DNA from: Candidatus Cybelea septentrionalis
GTDB taxonomy: Bacteria > Vulcanimicrobiota > Vulcanimicrobiia > Vulcanimicrobiales > Vulcanimicrobiaceae
Direction of reading: 5' to 3'
Length of the DNA: 64,000 bases
Assembly: GCA_003158175.1 (NCBI GenBank)
Contig: PMHJ01000037.1
Span: 124,713 to 188,712 of the forward strand
The translations under genes and the position numbers were made by a program. Positions 1-7,164 of this stretch are shown piece after piece. Every line of letters starts with the position of its first letter. The first letter of the stretch is position 1. Under the pieces are notes generated by a model, which was not told where the DNA came from, did no database searches, and worked only from the letters and a program-made list of their open reading frames with translations.

Positions 1-56
1 GCGAAGAGCGTATGCTCGACGCGAATCTCGCGCAAGAAAAGGCTGACGGCTCTCAT
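1..56 (-). CDS. UbiA-family prenyltransferase, N-terminal fragment cut by the window edge
   Basis: Only the first 18 codons lie in the window. The ATG overlaps the stop of the UbiD gene in an ATGA arrangement. The visible peptide contains FLREIRVEHTLF, which matches the conserved opening of UbiA/MenA-type membrane prenyltransferases ('EHTLFALP'). Such enzymes attach a polyprenyl chain to an aromatic quinone precursor at the membrane. A UbiA-UbiD pair is typical of ubiquinone synthesis and of the futalosine menaquinone route (MqnP-MqnL). The catalytic Asp-rich motifs lie outside the window, so the family call rests on the N-terminus and the neighbour. Confidence 0.65.
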   Translation of the reverse strand, partial: MRAVSLFLREIRVEHTLF

Positions 57-1564
57 TTCATCAGCGCGGTGTAGGCGGCCGGTCCCTGTCCCGACCAATC
101 GTTTGCGCAGAGGGCGCGCGCGATGGAATCGAGCCCGTAGTCGCGCCAACGCTCGCTCACCATCCTGCGAGTCTGGGCGTCCATGATCATGTCGGGCGGC
201 CACTCGCGCGTGTAGCCCTCCGATGCATCTTTGCGCGTGGCGTCGATGCCGATCTTCGTGCCGTACGCAATACTATAGGAGCCGTGATCGAGGTCGTCTA
301 CCGGACCGGGCATCATCACGATGTCGCGTTCGGGCGCGAGATTGTTGAGAACATACCACGCGACTTCGCGTGCGTTCGCTACGTCGATGTCGGCATCGAC
401 GATGACGAGCGCGCGCGTAAGCATCATCATGTGACCCAGTCCCCAAAGCGCGTTCATAACCTTTTTCGCGTGGCCCGGATAGGACTTGCGAATCGAGACG
501 ATCGCAAGGTTGTGAAATCCGCCTTCAACCGGCAGATTCATGTCGACGACCTCGGGAAGCATCGCTTGCAGCAGCGGCAAGAAAATGCGCTCCGTCGCTT
601 TGCCGAGCCACGCATCCTCCATCGGCGGCTTGCCGACGACGGTCGCGGCATAAATTGGATTGCGACGATGCGTGATGCACGTTACGTTAAAGGTTGGATA
701 GCGATCCGCTAAGCTGTAGACGCCGGTATGATCGCCGAACGGTCCTTCTAGCCGTAGATCCTCATTGTCGACGTATCCCTCGAGCACGAACTCGGCATCG
801 GCGGGAACCATCAGGTCCACGGTTTTTGCCTGCGTCAGCTCCACCGGCTTGCCTCGCAGGAAACCAGCAAATGCGAACTCATCGAGAAGCGGCGGCAGCG
901 GCGCCGTCGCTGCGTACGTGAGTGCCGGGTCGGTACCGATTGCGACGGCGACCGGAACGGATCTACCCCAGGCGTCCGCGTGCGCCCGCCCGTGTTTGTG
1001 ACGTTGCCAATGCATGCCGGTCTGCGTCGCGTTGTAGACCTGCATCCGGTACATCCCGACGTTCGTGCGCCCGCTGCGGGGATCTTTGGTAATTACGAGC
1101 GGCAACGTGATGAACGGTCCCGCATCCAGCGGCCACGTCGTTAAGACCGGCAACTTCGTTAGATCGGGCGGATCCATCACCACATCGTGAACGCTACCGT
1201 TGCGTACGATCTTTGGAATTGCGTTGGCCAGCGGTGCGAAGTGCAACGCACTCGTGAGTTTTTCTAGGGCCGAGCCCGACGGCGGTTTGAAGTCGAGGAG
1301 GGCTCGAATGCGGGCCGCCACGGCATCGAGGCCTTCTGCATCTAAAGCCAGCGCCATCCGTCGATGCGTGCCGAACTGGTTGGTCAGCACCGGGAACTCC
1401 GAACCTTGGACGTCGGAAAACAACAAGGCCGGACCGCCGGCCTTGACGACGCGGTTCGTGATTTCGCTAATTTCTAGCCGCGGATCGACGCTCGCCGAAA
1501 CGACATGGAGTTCGCCGGCTTTGCGCAACGCATCGACAAAGGCGCGAAGCGATCGAAATGGCAT
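53..1564 (-). CDS. ubiD: UbiD-family prenylated-FMN decarboxylase (quinone biosynthesis, UbiD/MqnL type)
   Basis: The 503-residue protein has the normal UbiD length and architecture. Visible signatures are the N-terminal MPFRSLRAFVDAL region, the NVGMYRMQ segment of the prFMN/metal site, and LEGPFGDHTGVYS carrying the catalytic acidic residue. The family removes the carboxylate from a prenylated aromatic acid using prenylated FMN made by UbiX, which is not in the window. The stop overlaps the start of a UbiA-type gene (ATGA). A menaquinone methyltransferase and polyprenyl synthase lie further along. The substrate may therefore be the futalosine-route naphthoate (MqnL) rather than 4-hydroxybenzoate; sequence alone does not decide this. 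Confidence 0.9.
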   Translation of the reverse strand: MPFRSLRAFVDALRKAGELHVVSASVDPRLEISEITNRVVKAGGPALLFSDVQGSEFPVLTNQFGTHRRMALALDAEGLDAVAARIRALLDFKPPSGSALEKLTSALHFAPLANAIPKIVRNGSVHDVVMDPPDLTKLPVLTTWPLDAGPFITLPLVITKDPRSGRTNVGMYRMQVYNATQTGMHWQRHKHGRAHADAWGRSVPVAVAIGTDPALTYAATAPLPPLLDEFAFAGFLRGKPVELTQAKTVDLMVPADAEFVLEGYVDNEDLRLEGPFGDHTGVYSLADRYPTFNVTCITHRRNPIYAATVVGKPPMEDAWLGKATERIFLPLLQAMLPEVVDMNLPVEGGFHNLAIVSIRKSYPGHAKKVMNALWGLGHMMMLTRALVIVDADIDVANAREVAWYVLNNLAPERDIVMMPGPVDDLDHGSYSIAYGTKIGIDATRKDASEGYTREWPPDMIMDAQTRRMVSERWRDYGLDSIARALCANDWSGQGPAAYTALMK

Positions 1565-1639
1565 GGCGTCGTGCTTATGCGCGCGGTGGGCGGTATCCGC
1601 CTAGTGGGCTCCTACGACGGGTAGGGCTTCAGTACTTCC

Positions 1640-2587
1640 CTAGGACTCGCGCGCAGGAAAGGCTGCGACAAAACGCGCGCCACCGTTGGAGGATCGGTCG
1701 ATCTCGACCGCGCCGCCGTGGGCGTATGCGATCCAGCGTACGATCGCGAGACCGAGTCCCGTGCCCGAACCGTCGTGCGCGTGGCGATAAAAGCGTTCGA
1801 AGACCCGATCGCGCTCGCTTACGGGGATGCCGTCGCCATCGTCTTCTACGACGATTTCGCAGAGCCGGCCCGCTTGGCGCGAGCTAATGCGCACGACCTG
1901 TCGGGCGTGACGGATCGCATTATCGAGCAGGTTCACGGAAAGCTCGCGCAGGCGCCGTTCGTCGCCGTCGACGATCGCGCTGTCCGGCGCGACGTCGAGC
2001 CGCACGTTGCGAGCATCGGCAACCGGACGCGTAACGCGAGAGGCGAGGGTGACGATCGCCGCCAAGTCGACCGGCTCGCATTGCAGCGCGCGCCGTGCCG
2101 GATCGCGGGCCAACGTCAGCAAGTCCGTCACAACGTCCGAAGCTTCGAGCGCGCTGCGAGCGATCGCTTCGAAGTGAGCGCGACTCTGCTCCGGCGCGTC
2201 CGCTCGAGCCGCCTGCGCGACGGCTGCAATTGCCGTTAACGGGGAGCGCAACTCGTGCGCGGCATCGGCCGAGAAACGGCGCTCTCGTTCGCGCGCCGCT
2301 TCGAGTGGCGCTATCGCGGCGCGTGCCAAGAAGTACGATGCTATGGCGACGACGATGACGAGCGGTGTGTCGATTTCTGCGATCGTGACGGCGACCCGGC
2401 GCATCGCCGTCCTCAGCGCCCCGGCTCCTTCGGGCGTGCTCAGCGCGGGTGCGAGCAACGAGGCGTATTCGCGGGCCACGAACTCGTATGCGCCGATACT
2501 AAGAGCGGCCAAGACGCAGACGAAAACGCAGAGGTAGAGAGCGGCGGTGCGAGCGATCAAGCTTTTATGCGGTAACCGATTCCCCAT
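1640..2587 (-). CDS. Membrane sensor histidine kinase
   Basis: The 315-residue kinase has TM1 around residues 12-33, a short extracytoplasmic loop of about 40 residues, and TM2 around 74-92. There follow a HisKA domain with phospho-acceptor H111 in AHELRSP, and a HATPase domain with N box NLLDNAIRHA, G1 DDGDGIP and G2 GTGLGLAI. All core catalytic motifs are present. The start overlaps the 3' end of the response-regulator gene by 31 bp, so the two are translated from one transcript. The small loop suggests detection of a small or membrane-proximal signal. The operon begins with copper proteins, so periplasmic copper or redox state is a reasonable guess but is not shown. Confidence 0.93.
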   Translation of the reverse strand: MGNRLPHKSLIARTAALYLCVFVCVLAALSIGAYEFVAREYASLLAPALSTPEGAGALRTAMRRVAVTIAEIDTPLVIVVAIASYFLARAAIAPLEAARERERRFSADAAHELRSPLTAIAAVAQAARADAPEQSRAHFEAIARSALEASDVVTDLLTLARDPARRALQCEPVDLAAIVTLASRVTRPVADARNVRLDVAPDSAIVDGDERRLRELSVNLLDNAIRHARQVVRISSRQAGRLCEIVVEDDGDGIPVSERDRVFERFYRHAHDGSGTGLGLAIVRWIAYAHGGAVEIDRSSNGGARFVAAFPARES

Positions 2588-3225
2588 ACCGTCTCGATGA
2601 TGCCGCTCGCACCGAGTTTTCCAAGCTTGCGCCGTAACTGGCTGACGTAGACGTCGACGATGTTGCTCGAGCCATCGAAGTCGTAATCCCAGATACGCTC
2701 GACGATGTGTGCGCGGGAGAGCGCAATGCCCGCGTTGCGGGCCAGGAACTCCAATAGTCGAAACTCCGTCGCTCCTAACGGAACCGGTTTACCGTCATAG
2801 GTTACGTTGCGAGCCGCGAGATCGACGCGCAGCGCTCCGATTTCGAGCACTCCGAGCAGCGGGCGGTCGGCGCGGCGAAGTATCGCGCCGACGCGAGCGA
2901 CGAGCTCTTCTTCGACGAAAGGTTTGACTAAATAATCGTCGGCGCCGCACTCGAGGCCGGCCACGCGATCTTCCACCGCGTCGCGCGCGGTCAGCATGAG
3001 AATCGGCGTCTGAACACCGGCGGCTCGAGCGCTTCGCGCGAGCGTGAAGCCGTCAATTCCAGGCAGCCCGACGTCGACGACCGCGACATCGTAGCTGCGG
3101 CTCACCAGATGATCCAGGCCCGTTTTACCGTCGGCGACGACGTTGGTCACATAGCGTCGCGCCTCCAGCATCCGCGCGATGGAGTCGCCGACGGCAGCGT
3201 TGTCTTCAACGACGAGAACTCGCAT
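2557..3225 (-). CDS. OmpR/PhoB-family response regulator
   Basis: The 222-residue regulator has a receiver domain (about residues 1-115) with phospho-acceptor D51 in VVDVGLPG and the conserved KPF lysine near residue 101. A winged-helix DNA-binding domain (about 125-220) ends in VWGIGYRI. Its start lies only 9 bp downstream of the haem-c barrel gene, and its 3' end overlaps the kinase gene. It therefore sits in the same run as the cupredoxin/SCO/haem genes and probably regulates them or a related metal or redox response. That functional link is inferred from position. Confidence 0.94.
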   Translation of the reverse strand: MRVLVVEDNAAVGDSIARMLEARRYVTNVVADGKTGLDHLVSRSYDVAVVDVGLPGIDGFTLARSARAAGVQTPILMLTARDAVEDRVAGLECGADDYLVKPFVEEELVARVGAILRRADRPLLGVLEIGALRVDLAARNVTYDGKPVPLGATEFRLLEFLARNAGIALSRAHIVERIWDYDFDGSSNIVDVYVSQLRRKLGKLGASGIIETVWGIGYRIKA

Positions 3226-3234
3226 CTTCGGTTC

Positions 3235-4365
3235 TTAGTCCTTCAATGGCGGGGGAATGGCGATCGTGAAGGCGCCGCTGAGGAACGGGTGCTGGCCCGG
3301 CGACTGAACCTCCTGCATCAGGAAGCGGCACGGGGCGATCTGCACGGCCGCGTAGTAGACGAAATCACGAGTGATGTACGGATTGGCATACGCATCGTAG
3401 CGGAGGCCGAAATAAGCGTGTGGGATCGGATAATACTTCAACCGCACGTAGCCGCCCTTGGAAGACTGATTGGTCAGAAGCCCGTCGGAATCGTGGTCGT
3501 CACCGTACCACTGCTCGGCCTGAAAGTCGAGATTGTCGTACGTGCCGTGCGCGAGCAGGCCGTAGCGTTCGTAAAGGTCTGCGAATGGCAGACGTCCCGT
3601 CGGTAAGACGCCGAGCGTTCCGCCCATGGCAGTTCCTCCGACATCGAATTCGCCGTTGCGGCCTTGCACGAGCGTGTCTCTTAGCCATGCGCTAAGTTCG
3701 GGCGTGCGCATCCACGTCGTCTCGCCGGTCGGAACGGGCTTGCCGCCATACGCCGCGCCCTGATAGGCTCCGACCGCTGCCACGCCGTCCACCGTCAGGT
3801 GTCCAAAGGTCCGTTCGATTTGCAGCCCCCAGCGGTTCGAGGAGAGCGGCAAGTTATTCAAGCCGACGTGTGCGCCGTAATAGCCGTACTGCTGCAGATC
3901 GTCGAGGCGTTCACCGGGCGACTGCGCGAGCGGAAGCTCGATCAGCCCGCCGCGAACGAGGGTCTGCGTGTGCGCATCGTAGCCCGCCGCAAAGAGCAAG
4001 AACACACCGCCCGGCCCTCCGCCCGCTCCCAAACCGTAGTGGAGAAACGCCGTGATCGGTCCAATGTTCGCGCTGCCCAAAATGATGCCGCCGGGTGTGA
4101 ACTCGCGCGAGCCGGCAGCCGGCTCCTTGTCGTATTCCAATTGGTAGCGCAACGCGAAGACCGTCGTTCCGTGCTCGGGCAACGGTAGCCGGTAACCGTG
4201 CGAGCGAAAATAGCGCCCGAAGGCATTGAGCTCGGGTAGGACGCTGTGGCATTGGCCGCACTTCAAGTGGTAGCGTTGCGCGAAGATCGGAATCGCGCGC
4301 GCCGGCGCGCACGCCAGCGCGAGGAAGAGCACCGCAAAACCTGCGGCGGCAACCTTACTGCGCAA
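3235..4365 (-). CDS. Secreted protein with N-terminal haem-c motif and predicted outer-membrane beta-barrel
   Basis: I chose the TTG start at 4365. It gives a clean Sec signal peptide (cleavage after ..PARA, about residue 24) and overlaps the upstream cupredoxin stop by 11 bp; a longer ATG frame would run through that whole cupredoxin domain. A single CGQCH haem-c motif (C36, C39, H40) follows directly in the mature N-terminus, within HLKCGQCHSVLPELNAFGRYF. The remaining ~330 residues are rich in alternating aromatic/glycine strands (for example YVRLKYYPIPHAYFGLRYD), as in beta-barrels. This looks like a porin tethered to one haem, possibly passing electrons or metal across the outer membrane. 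Family recognition is by pattern only. Confidence 0.7.
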   Translation of the reverse strand: MRSKVAAAGFAVLFLALACAPARAIPIFAQRYHLKCGQCHSVLPELNAFGRYFRSHGYRLPLPEHGTTVFALRYQLEYDKEPAAGSREFTPGGIILGSANIGPITAFLHYGLGAGGGPGGVFLLFAAGYDAHTQTLVRGGLIELPLAQSPGERLDDLQQYGYYGAHVGLNNLPLSSNRWGLQIERTFGHLTVDGVAAVGAYQGAAYGGKPVPTGETTWMRTPELSAWLRDTLVQGRNGEFDVGGTAMGGTLGVLPTGRLPFADLYERYGLLAHGTYDNLDFQAEQWYGDDHDSDGLLTNQSSKGGYVRLKYYPIPHAYFGLRYDAYANPYITRDFVYYAAVQIAPCRFLMQEVQSPGQHPFLSGAFTIAIPPPLKD

Positions 4366-4813
4366 TGATCGCCCCCCGCATCGGTGCTCCGTAATGGAAG
4401 AAGCAGCCAAAGAGGTAAGTGCCGGCCCGGTCGGCCGTAATCGTCTGCGACGACGTGCCCGGCTGCAGGGCGCCACTGGTGAATCCGCCCGAGAGGGTAG
4501 CGCCGCTCTGATGCGTCGCACCCTGCCCAAGCGGGGAGCCGGCGGGGAATTGCGTGAATTGGCTTCCGAGATACGACCCCGTGTGCGCGAAGCTATCAGT
4601 GTTCGTGAAGTGAAACTGCGAGCCGACAGGCACGGTCGTGATCGCAGGCGTAAAGCCGCCGCTTAAACCATACGGCGTTTGGACTGGCTGACTTAGCGTT
4701 AGGTTGATGTCGATGGTCACTCCGCCGGCGCCGCCCGAGGAGGTCGGAATGCCGCCTGCCGTGCATGCGGCGAGCAGCATCAAGGCGAGCGTCGTCCAGC
4801 TCTGTCGTGTCAT
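4355..4813 (-). CDS. Plastocyanin-like cupredoxin lipoprotein
   Basis: The 152-residue protein has a lipoprotein signal (MLLAAC, lipid cysteine 17) and one cupredoxin fold. A complete type-1 copper ligand set is visible: a histidine in DSFAHTG, then C-x2-H-x4-M in GCFFHYGAPM, the plastocyanin spacing. It is thus a membrane-anchored blue copper electron carrier or copper binder facing the periplasm. Its start overlaps the stop of the cupredoxin-SCO gene by 4 bp and its end overlaps the haem-barrel start. This strongly implies coordinated translation and a shared copper/electron pathway. Confidence 0.82.
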   Translation of the reverse strand: MTRQSWTTLALMLLAACTAGGIPTSSGGAGGVTIDINLTLSQPVQTPYGLSGGFTPAITTVPVGSQFHFTNTDSFAHTGSYLGSQFTQFPAGSPLGQGATHQSGATLSGGFTSGALQPGTSSQTITADRAGTYLFGCFFHYGAPMRGAIIAQ

Positions 4814-5901
4814 GCGTGGGTGCCCCAGCGTCCGGCACGAAGTCCGTCTAAGATGTCGTCTTGCGTTGCCGTCGAGGCCAGCAGCGTTTGCGCGAGATCG
4901 CCGTTGGAGTCCATAGCGTAGACGAAGGTCGTGTGATGGTCGTTGGAGCCGTGCTTTCCTTCAATCGAGATGACGCCGAATGCCCGCATCACGGCGTGTA
5001 TGTCCGAGCGCGAACCGCCCGCGACGAGCCAGTGGCGCGGATTCGCATCGAATCGTCGCGCTAGCTCGCGCATCGTTTGCGGCGAGTCGTGTTCGGGATC
5101 CAACGTAATCGTCAGCAATCTCGCCGCAAGATGCTCGCGTTCGATGCGCTGTGCGGCCGCGGCAAACTGGGCGTTGATCAGAGGGCAGGCATCGGTGCAG
5201 TGCGCCGAGACGAACGTCACGATCAATGGCTCTCCGCGAAGGGACGAGAACGTAAAGCGATGTCCGCGTTGGTCGATCAGATGCGGTTCGCTTCGCCTTT
5301 GCGCAGGTCGCGCGCTGCGTCGCGCAACCGCGTACCCGCCGGGACCGGGCGATGCCGTCGGCCCGGGCGTCGCGCCGGCGACGACCTGGATGACGTCGCG
5401 CATGTTGAATTCGATGTAGTGGTACGCGCAGCCGAGGAGATAGATGCCCGGACTGCTCAGCTTGACTTTGACGCTGCTGCCGGGATTGAGCGAGCCGCTC
5501 GCATAGTCCGCGCCGAGGACGCCACTCCCACTTGGGGAGAACGAAAGACTCGGATTCGCCGGCCAGTTCGGCGGCGGGGTGCCGCCTACCGCGATCACGT
5601 TGAGCGTGTGCGGAGTCGTCGACGAAAGGTTTGTAATCGTCACCGTCGCGCCGGGCGCGAACGCCATGATTTGCGACGTCTGTTCTTCCGTATATCCGCT
5701 GACGGTTCCCCAGACCGGATCGTTTTCGACGCCGATCTTTCCAGTCGGAATGGCGACGCCGATTCCGCCGGAAGGGAGCGGTGAGGGCGTCCCGCCTCCG
5801 CCGCTATTGACGCTGCCCAGCCCTCCGCCATTGGTGCACGCCGCGGCCGTGGCGAGCGCAACGATCGCGAGAGCGATCGCAAGTTTTGGAGACTTTATCA
5901 C
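4810..5901 (-). CDS. Lipoprotein fusing a cupredoxin domain to a SCO1/SenC domain
   Basis: The 363-residue protein starts at GTG and has a lipobox (ATAAAC, Cys 22) and a Gly/Pro/Ser linker. Residues about 55-175 form a cupredoxin domain with a histidine in TTPHTLN and C-x2-H-x5-M in GCAYHYIEFNM. Residues about 205-355 form a SCO domain with the copper-binding C-x3-C-P (CTDACP) and the distal histidine in DHHTTFVY. SCO proteins deliver copper to the CuA site of cytochrome oxidase or act as thiol reductases. The fused cupredoxin could be the copper source. The GTG overlaps the stop of an upstream 28-codon ORF (GTGA), and the 3' end overlaps the next cupredoxin gene. Confidence 0.85.
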   Translation of the reverse strand: MIKSPKLAIALAIVALATAAACTNGGGLGSVNSGGGGTPSPLPSGGIGVAIPTGKIGVENDPVWGTVSGYTEEQTSQIMAFAPGATVTITNLSSTTPHTLNVIAVGGTPPPNWPANPSLSFSPSGSGVLGADYASGSLNPGSSVKVKLSSPGIYLLGCAYHYIEFNMRDVIQVVAGATPGPTASPGPGGYAVARRSARPAQRRSEPHLIDQRGHRFTFSSLRGEPLIVTFVSAHCTDACPLINAQFAAAAQRIEREHLAARLLTITLDPEHDSPQTMRELARRFDANPRHWLVAGGSRSDIHAVMRAFGVISIEGKHGSNDHHTTFVYAMDSNGDLAQTLLASTATQDDILDGLRAGRWGTHA

Positions 5902-5984
5902 GCCGGCAACGTCGCTTCCGATCCCGGCGTTGCGTTCTTATTGACGACGTCGAGGGTGTGAACCGCGGCGAGTCGTTTTGCCAT
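5898..5984 (-). CDS. 28-residue ORF translationally coupled to the cupredoxin-SCO gene
   Basis: A strong Shine-Dalgarno (GGAGG, 4 nt spacing) precedes an ATG opening a 28-codon frame that begins MAKRLAAVHTLDVV. Its TGA overlaps the GTG start of the SCO fusion gene in a GTGA junction. The SCO gene has no good ribosome site of its own apart from sequence inside this ORF. The peptide has no signal sequence, no Cys and only one internal His. I do not recognise it. It may be a leader peptide whose translation drives the SCO gene, or a true small protein. A weak -10-like TAGGAT lies at 6016-6021 upstream. Confidence 0.5.
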   Translation of the reverse strand: MAKRLAAVHTLDVVNKNATPGSEATLPA

Positions 5985-6057
5985 GGAACCTCCAAAAGGC
6001 TTGCTTTGTGGTGGCATCCTACCGTGGCCAGATGAAGAAAGTCTTAAGGCCGTTGCT

Positions 6058-6870
6058 CTATGGAACCGGGATCGAATCGCGAGCCGACGCAGCAATGTTT
6101 TGCAGGGCGGGGTCGCCCGCGGCGTCGACCGTCGCTTGTCGGAACTCATTTCTTGCCGCTTCGTGCTCTCCTTCACGTAGCAGAACGACTCCGAGCGCGA
6201 ATCGCGCGCGTGCGTACGCAGGCGCGAGCGAAAGTGCGGTGCGCAGTTCGCGTTCCGCTGAATCGTAGTGGCCCAGACGCTCTTCGGCCAAAGCGAGATC
6301 GTAATGCGCGATGGCATAGGACGCGTTGTTGCGCAGCAGTTTTCCGAAGTCTTCACGAGCGGTGACGGCGTCGCCGCTCCGAAGCGCCACGATGCCGCGA
6401 GAGTACAGCGCGCGCGCCGAGTCCGGATCCATTTCGATGTAACGATCGGCGATCTGTCGCGCTTCAGCAAGATCGCCGCGAGAGAGATCGACGGAGACAA
6501 GATTAGCCATCGCCGCCAAGAAGGCGGGATCGAGCGCGATGGCGGCGCGCAGCTCGCGAGCCGCGTCGTCATATCGCGCAAGATTCGCATACGCGATCGC
6601 CAGATCGTATCGCGCGGTCGAGCCTTTTGGTTCCGGGGGATTTAGCGCGAGGATGCGTTTGAACTCGGCAACCGCAGACGTCCAGTCGCCGCGCGATTCT
6701 GCGTCGAGCCCGATTCTAAACCGTTCCTCGATCTCGCGTTGCGTCGCTAAGGCGCGCAGCGCAGGCACGGAGGTCGTGCTTGGAAGCGGCCGTTGCGGCG
6801 AGTACGTTTGTGCGGCCGCTCGAGCCGCCACGAGTCCCCAGATGATGGTGACGGCCAGCAGCAGACGCAT
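6058..6870 (-). CDS. Secreted tetratricopeptide-repeat protein
   Basis: The 270-residue protein has a Sec signal peptide (about residues 1-21, ending AAAQ). About six TPR units follow from residue 45 to 260, with the usual pattern of small and aromatic positions (for example ARYDLAIAYANLARYDDAARELRAA). TPR proteins are scaffolds for protein-protein contacts; an exported one commonly assists envelope complexes. It lies upstream of the copper cluster on the same strand, separated from the 28-codon ORF by 73 bp. It is 3 bp downstream of a small membrane-protein gene. A role in assembling the copper/haem system is only an inference. Confidence 0.82.
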   Translation of the reverse strand: MRLLLAVTIIWGLVAARAAAQTYSPQRPLPSTTSVPALRALATQREIEERFRIGLDAESRGDWTSAVAEFKRILALNPPEPKGSTARYDLAIAYANLARYDDAARELRAAIALDPAFLAAMANLVSVDLSRGDLAEARQIADRYIEMDPDSARALYSRGIVALRSGDAVTAREDFGKLLRNNASYAIAHYDLALAEERLGHYDSAERELRTALSLAPAYARARFALGVVLLREGEHEAARNEFRQATVDAAGDPALQNIAASARDSIPVP

Positions 6871-6873
6871 CGG

Positions 6874-7143
6874 TCACGGAGTACCGAGGCCGTGAGGCAG
6901 TTCGGCCTCATGCCAGCCGGCCGACGCGGCCGACCGCTCCGGCTTGCATTCCCAACCGACGCGGCCGGCCGACGTAATTGGTCCCAGCAGCGCGGGGGCC
7001 GCCGAAGGCACGAGCGCCCCGGTGAGCGCATCTTCCAGTGATGCGGCACCGGCCACGGCGAAGCGCCCGCAAATCAACAGAAGGGCGAGCAGCGCTGCGA
7101 CGAGGACCGGGCGGACGAGGGTTCTTGACACTACTCTCATCAT
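6874..7143 (-). CDS. Small protein with one N-terminal hydrophobic segment, unknown
   Basis: The 89-residue frame begins with two methionines, a short basic stretch and a hydrophobic helix (VLVAALLALLLICGRFAVAG) that could be a signal or membrane anchor. A low-complexity hydrophilic tail with one Cys follows. It ends 3 bp before the TPR gene start and would be co-transcribed with it. I do not recognise a family. The tandem arrangement and plausible signal segment support it, while the lack of any conserved motif keeps confidence moderate. Confidence 0.45.
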   Translation of the reverse strand: MMRVVSRTLVRPVLVAALLALLLICGRFAVAGAASLEDALTGALVPSAAPALLGPITSAGRVGWECKPERSAASAGWHEAELPHGLGTP

Positions 7144-7164
7144 AGCCGAAAGTCTAAAGAATCC

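Noticed and set aside
4366-4530. 55-residue N-terminal extension of the haem-barrel gene
   Set aside because: It would read through the cupredoxin coding region in another frame, is Arg-rich, and would place the signal peptide internally; the TTG at 4365 fits better.
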